Of a stretch of DNA of 12,500 nucleotides, positions 7,349 to 12,500 are shown piece by piece. The notes beneath the pieces were generated by a model, which saw nothing but the letters and a program-made list of their open reading frames with translations, ran no database searches and had not been told where the DNA came from. Position numbers and translations under genes: made by a program. This DNA comes from Pigoraptor vietnamica. Its lineage: Eukaryota; Opisthokonta; Filasterea. The stretch covers positions 1 to 12,500 of the forward strand of contig CALSCQ010001378.1 of NCBI GenBank assembly GCA_943704525.1, in the 5' to 3' direction. Within the stretch, counting starts at the first letter, position 1, and the number at the start of each line of letters is the position of its first letter.

Positions 7349-7794
7349 GCTTCTCGACCGCACGGCTGCGCACCGCAGGAGAGCACTCGTCTGCGGTTCT
7401 AGCTTAGAAAATAGTCGCATTTGCTGAAGTGTGCAGAGGCGGAGAATTGGGGACTGTAAATCGAGGCCGGCAGTTGAAGAGTACGCAAGAGTGCCTCGGT
7501 GTGTGTGGGGGTGCGCCATGTTCGTGTCTAGACTTCGGTGTCCGGACAAGGAATAACCCTCACTCTTCATGGAGTCGATGCCACATGCCGCCATTGCCAC
7601 TCACCTGCTCTTCACCGACGTACCATCCCAAACTACTCTGCGTCATTCCAGACTTATCTCCACAGCGTTGTCGCTTGTGGGGCTTATTTCTTCCTCGCTT
7701 CTCTCCGTGTTCAGCGTGCGGTCTTCGACGGATTGTTTTATTCTCCTGAGTTCGCGAGACTTCGTGGAGGGGATCCGTCCCCACCCTTGCGCGA
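7349..7794. promoter_or_regulatory. Shared upstream region of divergent GRHPR and RPC4 genes
   Basis: 446 bp separate the two start codons in head-to-head orientation, so both promoters and 5' UTRs must lie here. I see no canonical TATA box and no repeated element symmetric to both genes. The half next to RPC4 is pyrimidine-rich on the plus strand (about 7595-7710). The assignment rests on gene arrangement only. Confidence 0.55.
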
Positions 7795-8109
7795 ATGTCT
7801 CAGCCGCACGCGCCCGGCAAGGGCAAGGGACCCGCACCCGCAACCCCCCCGGTTGTGAAGAAAGAGCAGGGAGACACAACCCTCGGCGGCGTGCAGAAGG
7901 TGCGTTGCGCGGTGGTGTTGTAGTTGATCGTTCTGAATCGTGTTGGCGCTGTTTTCTCTATGCCTTGGGGATGTTATAGCAGCCTTCGCTGACGTTGTAC
8001 CTTCCAGAAAACATTCGCTCCCACCATTCCTGTGAGGCGAAAGAAAGAAGAGTGAGTTGCCCGCGTGTTCGTACCCACTTGCGTGCATCCATTGTCCTAT
8101 GCGGTCGCT

Positions 8110-8199
<90 letters not shown>

Positions 8200-10226
8200 C
8201 ATTTCTTTGGTCTATGGTCCCTGCTTTGAAAGAATATGGCATGGCGGCGATCTGAACAGCAGCCGTTATGTGTGTGCCTGCAGTGCGCCCAAGGCAGAAG
8301 CCCCCGCGGCGCAAACGGCACCCGCCGCTCCATCGTCCACCAATCTTTTGGAGAGGGTACGGCGCAGTGGCACTCGTTCTGTCTCATCATGGCTCGTTTC
8401 TGTGTGCATCAATGGCTGGTGTGCTCATGACTTCGCCGCTTCTTTGAGGCGTGCGCGTGTGAAATGGAACTGTGCGCACCCTATCGGAATGTGCATGCCT
8501 GTCGCGCAGCAGTTTGTCTGCAAGCTTACTGAGGTTACCTGTGCGCCTGTGCAGACTGGGCCTGGTCGTGGCCGCGGCGCACGTCCCCGTAAGGAGCTTA
8601 AGCAGACAATGGGATCGTTCTCACTCGGACCCGCCGATCGCTTGCGCGCGGGGCCGTCGTTTGGAGGGGCAGGTATGTGCGTGTGCGCGTGTGTGGAGTA
8701 TGTGCTCTTTTGTTGTCCCAGCCCTTCTTACTGTGTGTCATTGCGTACACGTCAATGTTTAGCTCAATTCGCCTCTCCACTGCCAGCGTACGTCGCGTTT
8801 TCGGGTGAGGGCGGCGCGTCCGAACGAGGCGGTGGTGGCAGAGGTCGCGGTAGCGGCGGCGGACGAGGTGGCGGTGGCGGTGGCGGTGGTGGCGGTGCAC
8901 GCGCGCGGGCCACGGCTGGGCGGTCCGTTGGCGGAGTGGGAGGGGGCGCGGATGACGTGGGTATCTGGAATTCGCGACGGTGTTTCGAACGCATGTTCCT
9001 GCACTTTGTGTAGTGTATGTCCCTCTGCATCCTAGTGCTCGTTTTTACGCCGAGTGTCCTCTACGTTGGCCATTTATTCGTTTTCGCTCCTTCGCAGGAT
9101 GACGAGTCTGGCGCAATGGGCGGCCATAACCAACCGACCACCCTCCCCCTCGCGAGCGACAAGAAACGGCGCCCGCAGGGTATGTGTGCGAGTGACGCCT
9201 CTGTTTTGCATGGACGCAGCGGAGAGAAGGCGAATTACAGCCAATTTGCTGTCATGTGGGACCGTATGTGTGGGCGAGAAGAATGGAGTGGGGAAGCATC
9301 GTGCATGCCCGCAAGCATTCTGGTGCGGACTGTTGCTTGCGCTCACCGCCCCTTCATGTGCGCAGTGAAAACGGAGCCCACGGACGACGCCGAGGGCGAA
9401 TCGCGGCAAGAGGCGGCGGCGGCGGCAGAACCGGCAGAGCACCCACGCGATGAGAGGACAGGACCGATGCGGCCCGTCGATCTCTTTGCGGAGGCCATGC
9501 AGGTGCGCAACCACTTGTGACCTTGTCACAGCCAATCCTCATCACTCGTGCACGCTCGTATGCCGCACACTCGTTTTGCACTTCATTCGAAGGGGCGAGT
9601 TGGTGGGGCATAAAATCTAACGCACTTTTCCAACGCATTCGCTGATGATGTCTGTCGGATGTTATCTACTACTATCTACTCACCCCGCAACCCCAACACC
9701 ATCCCCTACAGCGCGATTTGGACACGCTTCTCTTCATGCAGTTTCCCGACGTCCTTCCCTTTGCGAAACCGGCGGCTGAGGGCGAAGCGGCGCAACCACC
9801 TGCAGCAACAGGGGACGCGGCTGCTGCTCCGAAGGCGGATGGTGCGGGGCCGTCGACGGACACGGAAGCCGCCGTTCCTCCATTCACCAACACCATGCGC
9901 GATCTGAAAGAGGGTCATCTTGGCAAAATTGTCGTGCGCCGGTCGGGGAAGACGACGCTGCAGATTGGAAACGTGTCGCTGAATGTGAGTGGCGTTGCTG
10001 CTGTTGTGAAAAATTCGTTCGCGAGTCGGATTTCTCGGCGCTGGCACTTAACTCCTTTATTTGTGTGCAGATTTCCTCCGGCACGCCGTGCGTCTTCTTG
10101 CAAGAGGCCGTGGCCGTGTCTCCCGAGCACAAGCAGTGCATTGTGTTGGGTCGCGTGGGCCATCGGCTGCTCGTCACGCCCGATGTGGACTCGATGCTCC
10201 GCGCGTCGCTCGAAACTGGCCAATGA
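7795..10226 (+). CDS. POLR3D: RNA polymerase III subunit RPC4 (C53-like), 9 exons
   Basis: Exons are 7795-7899, 8008-8051, 8284-8356, 8555-8672, 8787-8956, 9098-9179, 9366-9502, 9712-9984 and 10071-10226. Together they give 1158 nt and 385 aa in one frame, similar to human RPC4 (~398 aa). The conserved N-terminal box TLGGVQKKTFAPTIPVRRK spans the first intron. It is followed by an RG/Gly-rich linker (residues ~75-160), then QTMGSFSLGPADRL, an acidic Ala-rich linker with VKTEPTDD, and the C-terminal RPC4 domain (residues ~244-385): LLFMQFPDVLPF, EGHLGKIVVRRSGK, LNISSGTPCVFLQEAVAV and VLGRVGHRLLVTPD. RPC4 pairs with RPC5 in the TFIIF-like part of Pol III, acting in initiation, termination and reinitiation in the nucleus. 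Intron 2 carries a long CT repeat. The linker exon boundaries are less certain than the N- and C-terminal ones. Confidence 0.92.
8111..8197 (+). repeat. (CT)43 microsatellite in RPC4 intron 2
   Basis: 87 bases of perfect CT lie in the 232-nt intron between RPC4 exons 2 and 3. On the transcript it is a very long polypyrimidine tract that ends 86 nt before the acceptor CAG at 8281-8283. Its perfection suggests recent expansion or active slippage, and its true length may be misassembled. Confidence 0.97.
8820..8914 (+). repeat. Gly/Arg-coding GGC/GGT repeat in RPC4 exon 5
   Basis: An imperfect run of GGN codons encodes ERGGGGRGRGSGGGRG followed by about ten glycines. It is in frame within exon 5 of RPC4. 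Human RPC4 also has an RG-rich stretch at this place, so the region is homologous in character although expanded here. Confidence 0.8.
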
Positions 10227-10459
10227 ATCGAGTAACAGTGATGTAACAACAGAATGTCGTCATCATGAATGTGACGCTGATGTGACGTGTACATTCTCAT
10301 GTGTCCACATACCTTTCGTTTCGTTTCGCCAGCTGAGCACACGAAGAGAGAGAGTTTCTGCGATTTGGGAAAACGCCTGTGCTGCGTTCTGTGTTTCTCT
10401 TGCGAGTGTGACACATTTCTATCCTTCTATCGCTTCTTTGCTTGTTTTCTTCTGCGAAA
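10227..10459 (+). other. Spacer between RPC4 stop and PFDN6 start
   Basis: A 233-bp gap between two genes on the same strand must hold the RPC4 3' end and the PFDN6 promoter. Shortly before PFDN6 it is T-rich (about 10412-10453). No AATAAA is seen; TGTAAC at about 10241-10246 might act as a variant signal, but this is a guess. Confidence 0.5.
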
Positions 10460-11629
10460 ATGTCTTACGAGCAGTACGAAAACGAGGTCAACGCACTGCG
10501 GGCCATTGACCAGGGTGCGACACAGCGCAGTCGCTTATCCTCACGCACACACGCACACGAACACACACACGCTCGTGTGTACACGCGGACTGTCTTACGC
10601 GCAGTCGCTTATCTTCACGCACACGCTCACGGACACATATACCACACACGCGGACCGTCTTGTCCCTTTGCGCAATTCACACCCTTGGCGATCGTGTACC
10701 TTCCGTGTTCATGGAAGCGACAGCATTGTTCCGTGTCTCTGGCGCTTCTAATGCGTTGCATATGACCCTTTCACAGAGCTGCAAAAACACACAAATGCAC
10801 GCCAGCAGATGGAGGTGCAGCTCAACGAGAACAAGCTTGTGCTTCAGGTGTGCGTCGCTTTTGCCATACTCGCTACTGCGCGCACGTTCTGTTGTCGCGT
10901 GATTTCCTATGTGCGAGTGTGCAAAGGCGTCGTTCACGCATTATCTTCTTGTCGATGGCACTGTGATCGCCTGGCGGGCGAGAGAAGCCCCGAGGAGAGG
11001 ACAGACATGTTACATTTGCTTTCTTTGCACAGACATTTTACATTTGCTTTGTTTTTTTGCACTTCTGCGCGCGCTTGAACGTCCGTGTTCCCTTGCGCAG
11101 GAGATGAAGCTTCTCAAGGACGACGCGGAGGTCTTTCGGCTGATGGGCCCTGCGCTCGTCAAGCAGGACCTGTCGGAGGCCAAGAGCAGCGTCGAGCGGC
11201 GGTTGGAGTACATCAACTCTGAAATGTGCGTGGCTCTCTCGCCTTCTCTTTGTACATTGCGTCCGCTGTGCATTGTAGCGTGCTTACGCGTGCGGGCGTG
11301 TTTGTGTGCCTGCATGGTGTTCAATAGGAGAGGATACAGAGGATACCGCAAAGGCCGCTCTCGCGAGTCCGGACTGTTAACCCGCGGCTTCCTCGCAGCA
11401 AGCGGCTCGACAAGCTTATCAAGGAGACGGAGAAGAAGGGCGAGGAGGGCCGGGATAAGGTGCGCACGGCAGATAGGACGGTGTCGTGGCAGCTGTATTG
11501 CGCCGTTACTCATTGAAATCGACTCCCAACAGCCATTCTCATTTCTTGTTTCCTCGCTATTCGCAGGTCCTCCGCATGCAGCAGACAATTGCCAAGCAGG
11601 GCGCTGCCCAGCAGGCCGCCAAGGCCTGA
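10460..11629 (+). CDS. PFDN6: Prefoldin subunit 6, 5 exons
   Basis: Exons are 10460-10514, 10777-10847, 11101-11225, 11399-11459 and 11567-11629. They join in frame to 375 nt coding for 124 aa, against about 129 in human. The protein is the expected beta-type prefoldin: an N-terminal coiled coil (YEQYENEVNALRAIDQELQK) with ARQQMEVQLNENKLVLQEM, then the central beta-hairpin segment with the diagnostic VFRLMGPALVKQDLSEAK, RLEYINSEIKRLDKLIK, and a second coiled coil ending in an Ala/Gln-rich tail. Prefoldin is a cytosolic hexamer that passes nascent actin and tubulin to CCT; in animals PFDN6 is also part of the R2TP/prefoldin-like complex. All donors are GTGYG, all acceptors CAG. The start at 10460 (AAAATGTCT) gives the normal N-terminus. 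It converges on the WD40 gene. Confidence 0.95.
10525..10670 (+). repeat. Imperfect tandem duplication in PFDN6 intron 1
   Basis: GCGCAGTCGCTTATC at 10525 recurs at 10599, and ACACGCGGACTGTCTT at 10581 recurs as ACACGCGGACCGTCTT at 10646. The unit is about 65-74 bp and CA-rich in the middle. It accounts for much of the 262-nt intron, which is the longest in the window. Confidence 0.8.
11003..11062 (+). repeat. Direct tandem repeat of ~30 bp in PFDN6 intron 2
   Basis: Two adjacent copies of AGACATNTTACATTTGCTTT followed by a T-rich end and GCAC (11003-11030 and 11031-11062). The first copy creates a TTTGCACAG sequence that resembles a 3' splice site 69 nt before the real acceptor. Confidence 0.8.
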
Positions 11630-11883
11630 GCCCCTCTGCGTGTGCCGCAGTCTAGTGTGTGCGTGTGCGTTCGTGCGTGCGATGGGGCGTGTGCGGCGTG
11701 GAATCCGCTTTCCCTTGCGTCGGCGCGTCGCGTGCCAAAAGCCAGTTGAGCTCGCGTAAACATGAAATGAGCGTCCGATTGTGCTTTGCGATGCCGAAAC
11801 GGAAGCGTTTTGTCGAGACGTATGCGTCACGTGGGCGATGACAGCGTGGGGCCGGGGCGGAGGGGGATGAGGAGCGGTGCTTG
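11630..11883. other. Convergent intergenic region between PFDN6 and WD40 gene
   Basis: A 254-bp spacer between two stop codons on opposite strands. It begins with a short GT-rich tract (11638-11700), as seen after other genes here. No AATAAA on either strand and no further ORF with coding character. Confidence 0.55.
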
Positions 11884-12500
11884 CTAGTTGTAGATATCCC
11901 ACACGCTGACTTTCGTGTCCTTTGAACCGCCGGCGAGGTATACGCGCGGGAGGTCGTCTCCAAGCGCAAACGGTGGCGAAAAGTCGACGCAGTTGACGGT
12001 GGCGTCGTGGGCCTTGAGCACGGCGAGCGCTTTGAGGGAGCGCACGCCAAAGAGGCGGATGCTGCGAAGGGCCTTGTTTCGTTAGAGCCGATACGTGCAC
12101 GCGCAGAACTCGCCCTGTACGACGTTCACGCCAGCGCGACAAGTGTGCCGCACATCCATGCACACAAAAGTCACGCAGTAGTAAGGAAGCATTGCGTTTC
12201 GCACGTACACACACACAAAACACACACACACACAAAACACACACACACCTGCTGTCCCAACCGCCCACGGCCACAATGCGACCATCCCCGCGCACGCGGA
12301 CATCCGCCGCGCCGGCCTTTGGAAGCGTTGCTGAGCGAAGGGGTGCCTCGTGGAGCTCAGTTGTCGGCGTCTGAACTCAAGACGGAAGGGGAGCAAAAAT
12401 GAGGCGAAGAAATGGGAGGGAGGGTGTCGTCCGGACAGTAATGACGCTTTGAGTTACCCACCGCTGGCGAAGGCATGTCGAGGACGGCGACGTAATCCGC
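11884..12500 (-). CDS. GNB1L: WD40 protein, GNB1L/ASTRA-associated protein 1-like, C-terminal exons (partial)
   Basis: Three minus-strand exons are visible: 12500-12462 (cut by the window edge), 12370-12249 and 12061-11884, ending with TAG. The joined frame codes for 112 residues: ADYVAVLDMPSPA, then AADVRVRGDGRIVAVGGWDSS, IRLFGVRSLKALAVLKAHDA, TVNCVDFS and LAGGSKDTKVSVWDIYN at the terminus. The layout (D.R.R.DG+I.A..GWD..IR.F, L.VL..H, V.CV.F, AGSKD..+S.W, end) matches the last two WD repeats of GNB1L/Asa1, which likewise stop right after the final WD strand. GNB1L-type proteins are seven-bladed propellers that work with Tel2-Tti1-Tti2 in PIKK stability; Asa1 was named from the yeast ASTRA complex. 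Another WD40 family cannot be excluded because only the end is present. Confidence 0.8.
12206..12249. repeat. CA/CAAAA repeat overlapping a 5' splice site
   Basis: Plus-strand CACACA blocks interrupted by two AAAA. On the transcribed minus strand this is (GT)n starting exactly at the donor of the last intron of the WD40 gene (AG|GTGTGTGTG at 12250-12241). Confidence 0.85.

Noticed and set aside
7738-8390. Minus-strand ORFs with long Arg-Glu repeats
   Set aside because: The RE repeat is merely the translation of the (CT)n microsatellite on the opposite strand, inside an RPC4 intron.
8057-9013. Long plus-strand ORF of 318 codons through the CT repeat
   Set aside because: It is open because CT repeats have no stops. 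It only partly coincides with RPC4 exons 3 to 5 and reads through introns with clear splice sites.

Overview
The window is nuclear DNA from a GC-rich, intron-containing eukaryote, most likely a unicellular protist. Four conserved eukaryotic genes can be rebuilt only by removing GT...CAG introns; 17 introns of 86-262 nt were placed, all frame-consistent. Coding exons are GC-rich at third positions, and spacers and introns are full of CA/GT and CT simple repeats. There is no bacterial-style operon structure. I cannot fix the lineage: an amoebozoan or apusomonad-like genome would fit, but nothing seen proves it. The first 12 bases match the 3' end of the Illumina TruSeq adapter, so the window probably begins at a raw contig end.

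Left part (1-5980). There is no recognisable conserved gene here. A 279-codon uninterrupted reading frame on the minus strand (1298-2137) looks coding but belongs to no family I recognise. It is followed by a three-member tandem family of intronless ORFs of unknown function, all on the plus strand: copy 1 (2549-3083, broken by two frameshifts), copy 2 (3709-4308) and copy 3 (5013-5636). The duplication includes flanking DNA as well as the ORFs. The copies are separated by GT-rich, CA-repeat-rich spacers.

Right part (5981-12500). This is a compact block of housekeeping genes. A glyoxylate/hydroxypyruvate reductase gene (GRHPR type, minus, 4 exons, 327 aa) lies head-to-head with the gene for RNA polymerase III subunit RPC4/POLR3D (plus, 9 exons, 385 aa). 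The prefoldin subunit 6 gene (PFDN6, plus, 5 exons, 124 aa) follows 233 bp later. It converges on the 3' end of a WD40 gene resembling GNB1L/ASTRA-associated protein 1 (minus, last three exons, running off the window).

Functionally, RPC4 is a Pol III initiation/termination subunit. PFDN6 belongs to canonical prefoldin and, in animals, to the R2TP/prefoldin-like assembly chaperone. GNB1L-type proteins act with the TTT/R2TP machinery that matures PIKK kinases. Three neighbouring genes thus touch polymerase or co-chaperone biology; whether this is more than chance cannot be judged from one window.
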